DNA from: Rhodothermales bacterium | Lineage (GTDB): Bacteria; Bacteroidota; Rhodothermia; Rhodothermales; Bin80 | Direction of reading: 5' to 3' | DNA length: 64,000 nucleotides | Assembly (NCBI GenBank): GCA_958296045.1 | Contig: CATQHT010000003.1 | Coordinates: forward strand, 1 to 64,000 | Shown here: piece by piece, positions 20,413 to 29,147 of the stretch | Position numbering within the stretch: the first letter of the stretch is position 1 | Layout of the letters: each line of letters starts with the position of its first letter | Notes under the pieces: generated by a model | Database searches by the model: none | What the model was told of the DNA's origin: nothing | What the model saw: the letters and a program-made list of their open reading frames with translations, nothing else | Position numbers and translations under genes: made by a program

Positions 20413-22200
20413 GTGCGGTTTTTCTCGACGCTTGTAGCCAGCACTCTGGGAACCCTCATTGGACTGGCGCTGATTTCCTTTGTGGGATTCCTGTTTCTTG
20501 CCGCGCTGGTAGCCACCACTACCAGCCCGTCCGCTCGAAGCGTCCCGTCTGGATCCGTATTGGAGATCCGCTTGTCGGGCGCCGTACCGGAGCTGGCCTC
20601 CGACGACCCCTTGGAGCGGCTCATCAGGGTCAGTCCTCCGTTTGACCTTGTTCGTCTCAAGAAGGGAATCGAGAAGGCAGCACAAGACGATCGTATCGAG
20701 GGGGTCTGGATCCGGCCCGGGGGCATAACAGCATCGTGGAGCACGCTACAGGAGGTCAGAAGTGCATTATTGGCCTTTAAGACCAGCGGAAAATGGCTTG
20801 TCGCCAGCAGCGGCGAGTCCTTCATGACCGAGCGGGACTACTTCCTGGCCAGCGCAGCGGATGACATCTATGCGGCGCCGGGCGCTTTCTTCGAGTTCAA
20901 CGGCCTATACGCCCAAGCCTTCTATTACAAAGGACTGCTGGACAAGCTTGGAGTGGAGCCCACCATTGTTCGAGCTGGCTCGTTCAAGTCGGCGGTCGAG
21001 CCCTTCCTCAGGGATGACATGTCCGACGAAAGCCGCCTGCAGTTGGATGCGCTGCTGTCCACGCACCAAAGCGTCCTCACGCGGGCCATTGCCGCTAGTC
21101 GCGACACCAGCGAGCGCTATGTGGAGTCGCTGATGCAGGAGGATGCATTCATCACAGCAGAAGATGCTTACCGCGCCGGGCTGCTCGACACGTTGCTGTA
21201 TGACTCCGACGTTAAGAAACGCATTCGGGAAAGCATCGGAACCGGCACGGATAGTGAGCTTTCCACGACGCGTCTCGCTTCCTATGTCCAGTCGGCCCAG
21301 AGCGGCTCGTCCTCAGGTAGGGACAGAATCGGCATCGTGTATGCCGTCGGAACCATCCTGGGTGGCGATGGCAGCCCCGGTAGCGGCTCAATAGGTTCTG
21401 GCACATTTGCCCGGGCCATGGAAAGTGTACGGACAGACGATCGCGTCAAAGCAGTAGTGCTGCGGATCAACTCGCCGGGAGGGTCCGCGGCCGCAGCCGA
21501 AGCGATGTGGCAGGCTACGCGGCGCACCGCCGAGGTTAAGCCGGTAATCGTTTCCATGGGCGACCTTGCAGCTAGCGGCGGGTACTGGATCGCGACGGCA
21601 GGAGACACGATAATGGCGGATCCTGCCACCATCACGGGATCCATCGGCGTGTTTGGCATGCACTTTAGCATCGGGCGGATGCTTGAGTCCAAGCTCGGCA
21701 TCACCGCCGACCAGGCGACGACTAGCGATTATGCAGACATGTTTTCAGGGCTGCGCCCCCTGCGCTCGGTAGAGCAGGCAATGCTAGCCCGTGTGATCGA
21801 TACGACGTATTCGGACTTTATCGGCCTCGTGGCCGAGCGCCGCAACATGGATGAAGACGCCGTACATGAGATTGCTCAGGGACGGGTATGGAGCGGTGCC
21901 GATGCATTCGGGCTCGGTCTTGTAGACCTCTTGGGAAATCTGGATCGGGCTATAGAGCTGGCCGCAGAAAGGGCAGGCCTAGAGGAGGGCAGCTACGGCA
22001 CGCTGCGCGTACCCCGTCCCCAGACCCTCACCGAACAGCTGGAAGAAGCCCTTCTGATGCGCGCAGGGCGTATCCTCGGTCTTTCGGAAGCGCATGCGGG
22101 GATTCGTGGCTTTCGCGCACAGGCCGACCTAGTGGAGGACATGATTCGCCTGCACGGCGCTCCTCAGGCACGCATGCCGCTCGACATTACCATCCGATAG
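20413..22200 (+). CDS. sppA: Signal peptide peptidase SppA, 67-kDa type
   Basis: A 595-residue double-domain S49 peptidase beginning at a GTG (MRFFSTLVASTLG) with one N-terminal membrane segment. The catalytic dyad residues can be placed: Lys192 in AGSFKSAVEPF and Ser388 in DLAASGGYW. Further family motifs are INSPGGSAAAAEAM and TITGSIGVFGMH. SppA degrades cleaved signal peptides in the membrane. It is divergent from hrcA and converges on gpmI, with only 26 bases between the stops. Confidence 0.93.
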   Translation: MRFFSTLVASTLGTLIGLALISFVGFLFLAALVATTTSPSARSVPSGSVLEIRLSGAVPELASDDPLERLIRVSPPFDLVRLKKGIEKAAQDDRIEGVWIRPGGITASWSTLQEVRSALLAFKTSGKWLVASSGESFMTERDYFLASAADDIYAAPGAFFEFNGLYAQAFYYKGLLDKLGVEPTIVRAGSFKSAVEPFLRDDMSDESRLQLDALLSTHQSVLTRAIAASRDTSERYVESLMQEDAFITAEDAYRAGLLDTLLYDSDVKKRIRESIGTGTDSELSTTRLASYVQSAQSGSSSGRDRIGIVYAVGTILGGDGSPGSGSIGSGTFARAMESVRTDDRVKAVVLRINSPGGSAAAAEAMWQATRRTAEVKPVIVSMGDLAASGGYWIATAGDTIMADPATITGSIGVFGMHFSIGRMLESKLGITADQATTSDYADMFSGLRPLRSVEQAMLARVIDTTYSDFIGLVAERRNMDEDAVHEIAQGRVWSGADAFGLGLVDLLGNLDRAIELAAERAGLEEGSYGTLRVPRPQTLTEQLEEALLMRAGRILGLSEAHAGIRGFRAQADLVEDMIRLHGAPQARMPLDITIR

Positions 22201-22226
22201 GCAAGCAGTAGTGCCTGCAGGAGGCG

Positions 22227-23747
22227 TTACACCAGCGCCCGCCCCGTCATAGTCTCCGGTACGGGTATGCCCAGGAGCTTCAGGATGGTGGGTGCCACGT
22301 CGGCCAGTCGGCCATCTGCAAGCGGGCCCCGAAACTCGTCGTGCATCACCAAGTGCGGCACGAGAGCCGTCGTATGCGCGGTATGTGGCGATCCGTCGGG
22401 GTTGCGCATCTTGTCGGCATTGCCGTGATCAGCCAAGATGGTGACGCTGTACCCATAAGCACGAGCCGCCTGGACCACAGTCTGCACCCCCCTGTCCGCG
22501 GCCTCCACCGCCTTCACTGTAGCCTTGAAGACGCCAGTGTGTCCGACCATGTCCAGGTTGGCAAAATTGAGACATACGAAGTGGTAATGCTCCTGCGCGA
22601 GGGCCTTAGCACAGCGGCGCGCCACCGCTGCCGCACTCATTGTCGGCTGCATGTCGTATCTGGGTACGCGCGGTGAGGGTACTAGCAAGCGATCCTCTCC
22701 AGGAAACGGCGCTTCGCGCCCACCACTGAAGAAATAGGTGACGTGCGGATACTTTTCTGTTTCGGCCACGCGCAGCTGCCGCATGCCAAGGTTCGAGATC
22801 ACCTCCCCTAGCGTTTCCGTGAGGTCCACCTTCTGGAAGGCCACCGGTGCCGCAAAGGTTCGATCATACGGTGTCAGCGTCGCTAGGTGCAGGCGCGGAG
22901 GGCGCAGCGCAGATACAGGACCATCCATCGTCAGAGCTTGCACAAGTTGGCGCGCCCGATCTGCGCGAAAGTTGAACCAGATCACCGCATCGTCAGCCAG
23001 CACGTACCTTGTTGGCAGACCGTTGGGCTCAATCCGCCAAGGCGCGACAAATTCGTCAGTGATGCCACGATTGTAGCTCTGCCGCAAGGCGGATGTCGCG
23101 CTTAGCGCAGCCTCTCCCTCACCTGTTGTTAGCAGGGCTAAGGCTTTCTTAGTACGTTCCCAGTGCTGGTCACGATCCATGGCATAGTAGCGGCCGACAA
23201 CGCTCACGATCCGTGCCAGATGGCCAGCCTGCGCCTCAAACGCCTGCGCATAGCGGAGGGCACCATGCGGATCTGTGTCGCGGCCATCTGTAAACGCGTG
23301 CACACAGACACGATCAGGCGGCAGCCCCTCTTGGGCCGCCAGCCTGCAGACCGCTACGAGGTGATCTAGATGGCTGTGCACGCCGCCGTCTGATAGCAGA
23401 CCCATAAGGTGCAGCGCGGTGCCGTGGCTTAGTGCATGGCGGGCCGCGCCGCACAATACCGCGTTTCGAAAAAATGCTCCGCGCTCGATAGCCAGATTGA
23501 TGCGTGTGATTTCCTGGTTCACCACGCGGCCAGCACCCAGGTTGGTGTGGCCCACTTCGGAATTACCCATAAGCCCGGCTGGCAGCCCGACATCGCGCCC
23601 GGAGGCGCTGAGAGCTGCATGCGGCCAGCGACTGAAGAGATGGTCCAGAGTTGGCGTGTCTGCCGCCGCAATGGCGCTCACTAGCGGATCTTCGGCGATG
23701 CCATAGCCGTCCAGAATGACCAGGATATGGCGCTGGGAGGGTTGCAT
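22227..23747 (-). CDS. gpmI: 2,3-bisphosphoglycerate-independent phosphoglycerate mutase
   Basis: A 506-residue alkaline-phosphatase superfamily enzyme interconverting 3- and 2-phosphoglycerate in glycolysis. Mn-binding and catalytic segments: ILVILDGYG at the N-terminus, GLMGNSEVGHTNLGAGR with the phosphoserine, HAFTDGRDTDP, LNFANLDMVGHTG and ILADHGNADKM. All look intact. The ATG at 23747 was preferred over the preceding TTG. It is followed upstream by nth after 30 bases. Confidence 0.95.
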   Translation of the reverse strand: MQPSQRHILVILDGYGIAEDPLVSAIAAADTPTLDHLFSRWPHAALSASGRDVGLPAGLMGNSEVGHTNLGAGRVVNQEITRINLAIERGAFFRNAVLCGAARHALSHGTALHLMGLLSDGGVHSHLDHLVAVCRLAAQEGLPPDRVCVHAFTDGRDTDPHGALRYAQAFEAQAGHLARIVSVVGRYYAMDRDQHWERTKKALALLTTGEGEAALSATSALRQSYNRGITDEFVAPWRIEPNGLPTRYVLADDAVIWFNFRADRARQLVQALTMDGPVSALRPPRLHLATLTPYDRTFAAPVAFQKVDLTETLGEVISNLGMRQLRVAETEKYPHVTYFFSGGREAPFPGEDRLLVPSPRVPRYDMQPTMSAAAVARRCAKALAQEHYHFVCLNFANLDMVGHTGVFKATVKAVEAADRGVQTVVQAARAYGYSVTILADHGNADKMRNPDGSPHTAHTTALVPHLVMHDEFRGPLADGRLADVAPTILKLLGIPVPETMTGRALV

Positions 23748-23777
23748 CAAACCTTAGTCATTGGTGCTGGGTGCGAA

Positions 23778-24620
23778 TTAGACTCTGAAGTCGCGCACGA
23801 CCTTGGTGGTCGTTCCGTCTTTGGAGCGGAACACGTTCATGGAGCCGCAGCGCGGGCATGCTACCTGTGCCACGCCTTGGCGGTCGGTGTGCCGCGCCGG
23901 GGCATTGAAATAGTGTCGCCGGGTCTGGCAGTAGTATGTCCCCTTGGCGGGTTCGAGTCCCGGCAGTGGAGGCGGCAGCGCCTTGAGCTTTTCATAGTAG
24001 CGACAGGCTGGCGTGACCACGCACGACGAGCACATGGGGCTGCGCGCTTTGCATGTGTAGCGTCCGTGCAGGATCAGTAGGTGATGTGCTTCTCCGCGCT
24101 GCCCTTTCGGGATGATAGCTTTAAGGCCCCGCTCCACCTTCAGGGGTGTAGGCGCGTTCGATACCAGACCGATGCGATTGGCTACCCGAAATACATGCGT
24201 ATCCACAGGCAGCGCATCTTCATCGCCAAAGGCAACCGAGGCCACCACCTGAGCGGTCTTTCGGCCCACGCCGGGCAGACCCATCAGCTCCTTGAGTGTG
24301 CGCGGCAACTGCCCCTGGTACTGGTCCGTCACCTGCTGTGCCATGCCCACCAAGCTTCTGGATTTGTTGTTCGGGTATGAGATGCTACGGATGTAGGGCA
24401 ATACCTCCGATGGCACTGCGCCCCCCAGGGCCGCAAAGGACGGGAATGCCTCAAAAAGGCGGGGCGTCACCTGGTTGACGCGCGCGTCGGTGCACTGGGC
24501 GGACAGGATGACGGCTACAATGAGCTGATACTCGCTGATGTACGACAGCTCTGTAGCCGGACGGCTTATGGCTTTGCGGAGCTGTGAAAGCGTAAATTCC
24601 ACACGTTGCGTTCGTTTCAC
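23778..24620 (-). CDS. nth: Endonuclease III with C-terminal Cys-containing extension
   Basis: A 280-residue DNA glycosylase/AP lyase acting on oxidised pyrimidines. The helix-hairpin-helix LMGLPGVGRKTAQVV holds the catalytic Lys, and PVDTHVFRV holds the catalytic Asp. The [4Fe-4S] ligands follow the C-x6-C-x2-C-x5-C spacing in CKARSPMCSSCVVTPAC. Typical Nth ends soon after this cluster; here about 65 more residues follow with TYYCQ and VACPRCGSMNVF, suggesting a small metal-binding or zinc-ribbon-like tail. Its start region overlaps or abuts the divergent DUF4105 gene. Confidence 0.92.
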   Translation of the reverse strand: MKRTQRVEFTLSQLRKAISRPATELSYISEYQLIVAVILSAQCTDARVNQVTPRLFEAFPSFAALGGAVPSEVLPYIRSISYPNNKSRSLVGMAQQVTDQYQGQLPRTLKELMGLPGVGRKTAQVVASVAFGDEDALPVDTHVFRVANRIGLVSNAPTPLKVERGLKAIIPKGQRGEAHHLLILHGRYTCKARSPMCSSCVVTPACRYYEKLKALPPPLPGLEPAKGTYYCQTRRHYFNAPARHTDRQGVAQVACPRCGSMNVFRSKDGTTTKVVRDFRV

Positions 24621-24638
24621 AGCCAGCCGGTTCTATAC

Positions 24639-25847
24639 ATGCAGGCGTGTTTCAACCCGTACCATGTGCAGGCGGTTCGACTGGTCGTAGTGCTTCTGGG
24701 CGGAATGTTGATGTTCACCGGTTGGGCCCAGGCGCAGCTCTCGGACAAGGCCTCGGTATCGCTTATTACGTTGCATCCGGGAGAGGCCATCTACGCTCTT
24801 TGGGGTCACAGTGCGCTCCGAATTCGCGATCCAGAGCGCGGGATGGATATCGTCTACAATTATGGCACATTCGAATTCGGCAGCCCCCTTTCCTTCGTTG
24901 CCCGATTTGCCTATGGCAAGCTCGACTACAGTCTTGCCCGACAGCATTATCCGTCCCTCGTGGCCTTTGTGCGGCAAGTGCAGTGGCGAACCGTTGTTGA
25001 GCAGCATCTCAGCCTGACCGCCGCCCAAAAGGACACGCTATTTCGTTTCCTCGAGAACAACGCCCTCCCGGAAAATAGGACTTATCGATACGACTTCCTG
25101 TTCGACAACTGCGCCACCAGAATCAGAGACCTCTTCACGCAGGTCTTGGGCATTCCACTGCCTGCGGAAGCCGCCTCTGACTCTACGTACCGGGATCTGC
25201 TAAGGCCCTACGCCACGCGGCAGTCTTTTCTTCATCTGGGAATCAACCTGGGGATGGGAATGCCGGTGGACGCAGCTGCTTCTGACCGTTCATTTTTGCC
25301 TCTGGAGCTGGTCCGCGTGGTCGGTGCGATGCGATCCGGCGGCAGGTCGTTGGTAGCAAGGACAGAGTCGGTAAATGTCGCGGCTCCGCGTGCGCAGTCG
25401 GAGTTTTCCTGGGCCGCCGGGCTGGCCTGGCTGGCACTATCCTTCGGACTCGGGATCAGCTTCTTGGGCAGTGTGCGACTCACACGGGTCTTTGACCGTG
25501 TGTGCTACACAATAGTGGGATGCGGCGGGCTGCTTATCGCCTTTCTGTGGCTGGTGTCCTTGCACACTGTCTCGGACTCCAACCTGAACCTGCTGTGGAT
25601 GTGGCCTGCGCACGCGGTAGTCATCTGGTGGCCAAGCGGCGCCTTATGGCTCCGTGTGTATCATGGAATCGCGTCCGTGCTGGCGGGAGCGTTCCTGCTT
25701 GTCTTACCGCTGATTCCGCAGGGCATTCCGGGAGCAGCGTTGCCGCTTATCGCGCTCATCGCGCTCCGTAGCGGGCTATTTGCTTGCGATCGGTACGTAG
25801 TAGACCTGTTGAAGGAGGCACGACTTCGAGTGGCTACCTGGAGGTAA
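24639..25847 (+). CDS. DUF4105 / Lnb-type periplasmic domain membrane protein
   Basis: About 402 residues from the ATG at 24639; a start at 24606 would overlap nth. A signal-like hydrophobic segment (VVVLLGGMLMFTGWAQAQ) is followed by a periplasmic domain with WGHSALRIRD, IVYNYGTFEF and FLFDNCATRIRD. These His/Asn-Cys motifs match the DUF4105 domain, a papain-like fold implicated in lipoprotein or peptidoglycan chemistry. The C-terminal third has four or five membrane segments. The exact reaction is unknown. It is transcribed divergently from nth. Confidence 0.75.
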   Translation: MQACFNPYHVQAVRLVVVLLGGMLMFTGWAQAQLSDKASVSLITLHPGEAIYALWGHSALRIRDPERGMDIVYNYGTFEFGSPLSFVARFAYGKLDYSLARQHYPSLVAFVRQVQWRTVVEQHLSLTAAQKDTLFRFLENNALPENRTYRYDFLFDNCATRIRDLFTQVLGIPLPAEAASDSTYRDLLRPYATRQSFLHLGINLGMGMPVDAAASDRSFLPLELVRVVGAMRSGGRSLVARTESVNVAAPRAQSEFSWAAGLAWLALSFGLGISFLGSVRLTRVFDRVCYTIVGCGGLLIAFLWLVSLHTVSDSNLNLLWMWPAHAVVIWWPSGALWLRVYHGIASVLAGAFLLVLPLIPQGIPGAALPLIALIALRSGLFACDRYVVDLLKEARLRVATWR

Positions 25848-26244
25848 TCAAGTCCCAGCAATAGCAGCATATGCTTGGCGCAACCTTTTACCGGTCTAGC
25901 GCTACCGTTAACCCATATAGTGAAATGGTCTGACGGTTTTACGCGGGCATTTGACATCTCTTCAGGCCCAGCAGTAGTGCTCAGGCGGGAAGAGTTTGGA
26001 GGCAGCGGCAGGGCGGAGTACATGAGCCGCGATAATCTGCAGGACGCCTACTCGTCGAGACGATTAGTCATCAAGCGTGTTCGTCGGATGAATGCCATAA
26101 CCCATCATGCGAGGGATTAGCAGCGTGCAAATGGTGGTGCTTAACGTCTTGAGCCTGCATGGAAGGCAGACAATGTAGACCAATGCAGCGCAAAGGCACC
26201 GCGTCCGTGAGACTCGCTCCTTAGGAAAGAGAGGCCGTCCGAAA
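25848..26244. other. Intergenic gap without supported gene
   Basis: No motif-bearing frame or RNA gene was recognised in these 400 bases. An 81-codon frame at 25875-26120 (+) exists but has no ribosome site or family resemblance. Confidence 0.45.
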
Positions 26245-27348
26245 TTAATCGTCGTTGTCTCCAGGCGGAATAAACTGGTAACGGATGATCGTTGGGTTAG
26301 TGACTTCCCCATCCGGTGAATCTTCAGGATCCCCTGTGAAATACAGCATGCCATCCTTAGCGGCGCTCGGAGAGTCTGGGAAAAGCGTGCCCACCCCCCA
26401 GAAAACGCCTTCATGGCTAGCGATAAGTGCACTCGTAGTTCGCTCTTCAAGGTCGCTTTCTATACCGTCGTAAATCACCAGCCGAGTCATCTCGTCGAGC
26501 ACGAACATGCCCACGATTGAAGAAGCCTCAGCCTCAGCTTTGTCGAGGAGTTGAGTAACTTCCATCCAGTTCGACGGATCTACCCCAGATATGGCGGGAT
26601 AGTCTTTCGTTCGATTTCTGAATGAGTCCAGCCTGAATTGGGTAAGACCAGCGCGGCGCAAGCGGCGGGTGGCGTCAAAGTCTTCCCCGTATACCCACCA
26701 GACATCATCGTCGAAGCAACCCATCGTTCGTCCCTGAAGAGGGAGCATCGTGTTCGCCCTGCGAGGAAACCGAGGTGCAGGCAGCGGGAACTGATCAATA
26801 AGAGTTAGGTCTGAGCCATAGGCTCTTATGTGCGTGCTGTCCTGGAGGGCTAGTGGCATGGCGAAAATAGTGTCCCTGAATGCGCAAACTGACCACGTAT
26901 TGGTCACAAAGTCTTGGTCAATGCTGGACTGAGTACACCGCCCGGTTTGATCGAAGACCATCGCACCCTTAGTAGTTAGTACGAAAATCCGCGAATCATC
27001 CAAATACGTGGATTGCCCACGAAAGCCCAATGTAGCCTCTGGATTGCAGTCGGTTATCGACAGTGTGCGCAGGTGGGTTCCAGACGATGAAAATACATGC
27101 ACGGCGTTGCTCTGGTTGTCCTGCACCAGTAACTCGCCCATGGAGTTGATGTCAAGCATTGAGATCGAGCCAATGAGCACGGAAGTATCCAACTGGACTG
27201 AATCCTCCAGTGCAAATAGCTCTTCAAACTCCATGCGCACTGGAGTCAGAATCTGGTCGACCGCCGTTTCAGATCGACAGGCCCCAAAGGTGCTGGCCAG
27301 AACCAGTATGCTCACGGCTGAGTGCCAGAGGCGAATATTCCCGCTCAT
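26245..27348 (-). CDS. 6-bladed beta-propeller lipoprotein
   Basis: A 367-residue predicted lipoprotein with signal MSGNIRLWHSAVSILVLAST and a lipobox around TFGAC. The mature part has repeated strands of the type seen in NHL/6-bladed beta-propeller proteins of Bacteroidota (SISMLDINSMGELLVQDNQS, VHVFSSSGTHLRTL, AMVFDQTGR). Such proteins are common surface lipoproteins of unknown ligand. It is isolated, with eroded sequence on both sides. A second protein of the same general type is at 42579-43769. Confidence 0.7.
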   Translation of the reverse strand: MSGNIRLWHSAVSILVLASTFGACRSETAVDQILTPVRMEFEELFALEDSVQLDTSVLIGSISMLDINSMGELLVQDNQSNAVHVFSSSGTHLRTLSITDCNPEATLGFRGQSTYLDDSRIFVLTTKGAMVFDQTGRCTQSSIDQDFVTNTWSVCAFRDTIFAMPLALQDSTHIRAYGSDLTLIDQFPLPAPRFPRRANTMLPLQGRTMGCFDDDVWWVYGEDFDATRRLRRAGLTQFRLDSFRNRTKDYPAISGVDPSNWMEVTQLLDKAEAEASSIVGMFVLDEMTRLVIYDGIESDLEERTTSALIASHEGVFWGVGTLFPDSPSAAKDGMLYFTGDPEDSPDGEVTNPTIIRYQFIPPGDNDD

Positions 27349-27474
27349 TCGATTAAGGGTGTTGGACTAAGATCGGCGACCCGAAACGCTGATTCTGGAC
27401 CAGGTACGCGGTTTTGTTAGTGATGAATGCTTGGCTCGCCCGTTTAGCATTGAGAGACCAGATCTGCAGACGGA

Positions 27475-27747
27475 TCAAGGTGCTCGCAGGTAGGGGCAGA
27501 AGATAGTGAGAAAAGCAGGAAGGCACGACTCCATCGGAGGGGAGTTGGCGATCGGATACCGAATACAGTTCTGAGCGCGGCAGTCCTTCCAACCCTCCAT
27601 AAGCCTCTCAATCGAGCCCATCTTGTCCAACAGGTGACGTCCAATAAAGATGTCCGCAAAGGGCGTCACCTGCGAGTCATTTGCCTCTTTGACCCGTACC
27701 GCACCATTGCGCGACGCGAACGATTTTAATGTGTTGGATTCCGACAT
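27475..27747 (-). pseudogene. Possible transposase N-terminal fragment
   Basis: A 90-codon frame starting MSESNTLKSFASRNGAV, with DIFIGRHLLDKMGSIERLM and then IRYPIANSPPMESCLPAFL. The helix-rich start followed by a short conserved hydrophobic stretch resembles the N-terminal part of the unclassified transposase group whose C-terminus is at 1-309. After this point the homologous reading seems to continue in another frame before vanishing. It could also be a small unrelated protein. Confidence 0.35.
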
Positions 27748-28724
27748 GGGCTCACTGGCGCACCGATGCCACCTGTAGCGGTGCTTCTGGGACAGTGACG
27801 CGCTCGCGCTTGTTGCGCGCGAGCCCGTCTGACATCAGAGTCGTACATAATTCCGTTTCCTATACCCCGGCCCGCCGTCTTTTTAGCGGTGGCTGACAGG
27901 ACTCTTAACCCGGTCACTGCACTACCGAATCGCAGCAGACCGCCCATAGCCATCCTGCACCCACCGCCGTGCATGCGGCCGATGCCCGGTGCACTAGCAA
28001 TGCCGGATATGCAATGAAAGTGCCCGTCGTCTAGCAGACCCCACAGAATTCGTACCAGTACAAGGCATCACGCCCCTTACGCGAAGAACTGCAGCTACGG
28101 AACGTCACATCCTGGCTGGCCGCTGAGATTCACCTCAACTTACCGCCGTAGAAATTCGGACTAGTTCACCGCAAGACCATTCCATCAGCACATAGCTGCC
28201 AGAAACCATCGCTATAGCCGGCAACCTAAAGGCAAGATCGTGGGGGTAGCATGCAAATGATACAGCATGCTGGCGCGGCGAATCCAGATCGATCGAGGGA
28301 TCCTGGAGATCACCGTCCAGGGTGATGTCCACTTGATGCCGCAAACATGTCGCAAGGTTACCCTCCATTCTGCATCTAGCCAGATCGAATACTCCAGACC
28401 AGCGACGGCGCCCTCTTTTGAGCTTGCTCCTTGGATGCCTCAACGAGGGCTGTCTTACGCAAGGCATTCGCGGACTCCAGGTATACCGCGGGCACGCATT
28501 CTAGTACTGCTCCCTTCCAATGCAAAGGGCCCTGCTTTATTGTCAGATCCGACGGACTCGCGTGCCGAATCCGGCGCTGATACCGGTACCGGACTCGTTC
28601 GCATCCGTGAAGTAATGGTGTTGGCAGAAGCACTCTGATTGCCGCATGCGCGAGCTTCGAAGAAGGACTCCAAAGCTGCTCGGCTCGGCCGCAGGCCGCG
28701 AGACGATCCTTACGCTGCGGAGGG
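27748..28724. other. Gene-poor stretch with a possibly frameshifted relic
   Basis: No intact gene could be supported. On the minus strand, two overlapping frames at about 28376-28633 and 28135-28467 read LTIKQGPLHWKGAVLECVP and then LDGDLQDPSIDLDSP with fairly protein-like composition, and could be two halves of one frameshifted gene of unknown family. The rest shows nothing. Confidence 0.35.
27802..27824. terminator. 8-bp GC-rich hairpin
   Basis: GCTCGCGC (27802-27809) pairs perfectly with GCGCGAGC (27817-27824) across a 7-base loop. No T-run follows. It lies in a gene-poor stretch and may be a relic terminator. Confidence 0.35.
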
Positions 28725-28797
28725 TACCGCGTACGGGATTTGAACCCGTGTTACCGGCGTGAAAGGCCGGCGTCCTAGACCCCTAGACGAACGCGGC
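28725..28797 (-). tRNA. tRNA-Glu (anticodon TTC)
   Basis: On the minus strand the sequence folds into a cloverleaf: acceptor GCCGCGT pairing with ACGCGGT (one G-U pair), a D arm containing CTAGGGGTCTAGGAC, an anticodon arm GCCGGCCTTTCACGCCGG with anticodon TTC, and a T arm with GGTTCAAATCC. The 3' CCA is not encoded. It is three bases from tRNA-His, so the two are probably cotranscribed. Confidence 0.95.
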
Positions 28798-28800
28798 ATG

Positions 28801-28875
28801 GGTGACCGAGGGGACTTGAACCCCCGACCTCCAGGGCCACAACCTGGCGCTCTAACCACCTGAGCTACGGTCACC
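28801..28875 (-). tRNA. tRNA-His (anticodon GTG)
   Basis: A cloverleaf on the minus strand: GGTGACCG at the 5' end, including the extra G at position -1 typical of tRNA-His, pairs with CGGTCACC at the 3' end. The D arm is GTAGCTCAGGTGGTTAGAGC, the anticodon arm contains TTGTGGC with anticodon GTG, and the T arm GGGGGTTCAAGTCCCC. It precedes tRNA-Glu. Confidence 0.96.
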
Positions 28876-29147
28876 GTGTTACTCCTCTTACGCCAAAAGT
28901 TACTAACGGCTGCGCAAGAATGTGCATGTGCTCTGCGAAACTTTCTCGAATGAGACTATTGCGCAACGGCGCCATGCTTCAATGGGAAGGAATCCATGTA
29001 TGGTGGTCGTTAAGCCTAGCAACATCCTAGGGCACCGCCCCCTCAGCAAGCCTTGATCCCTGGCGATGGTTATGGCAGCTTATGCACCGCACATCCGAAA
29101 GGGTTCTGCCTGCTGCTGGCTCGATGGTGATCCTGAGCCAGGAGCCA

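Noticed and set aside
25875..26120. Small plus-strand gene after DUF4105
   Set aside because: No ribosome site or family similarity; minus-strand frames of similar length exist.
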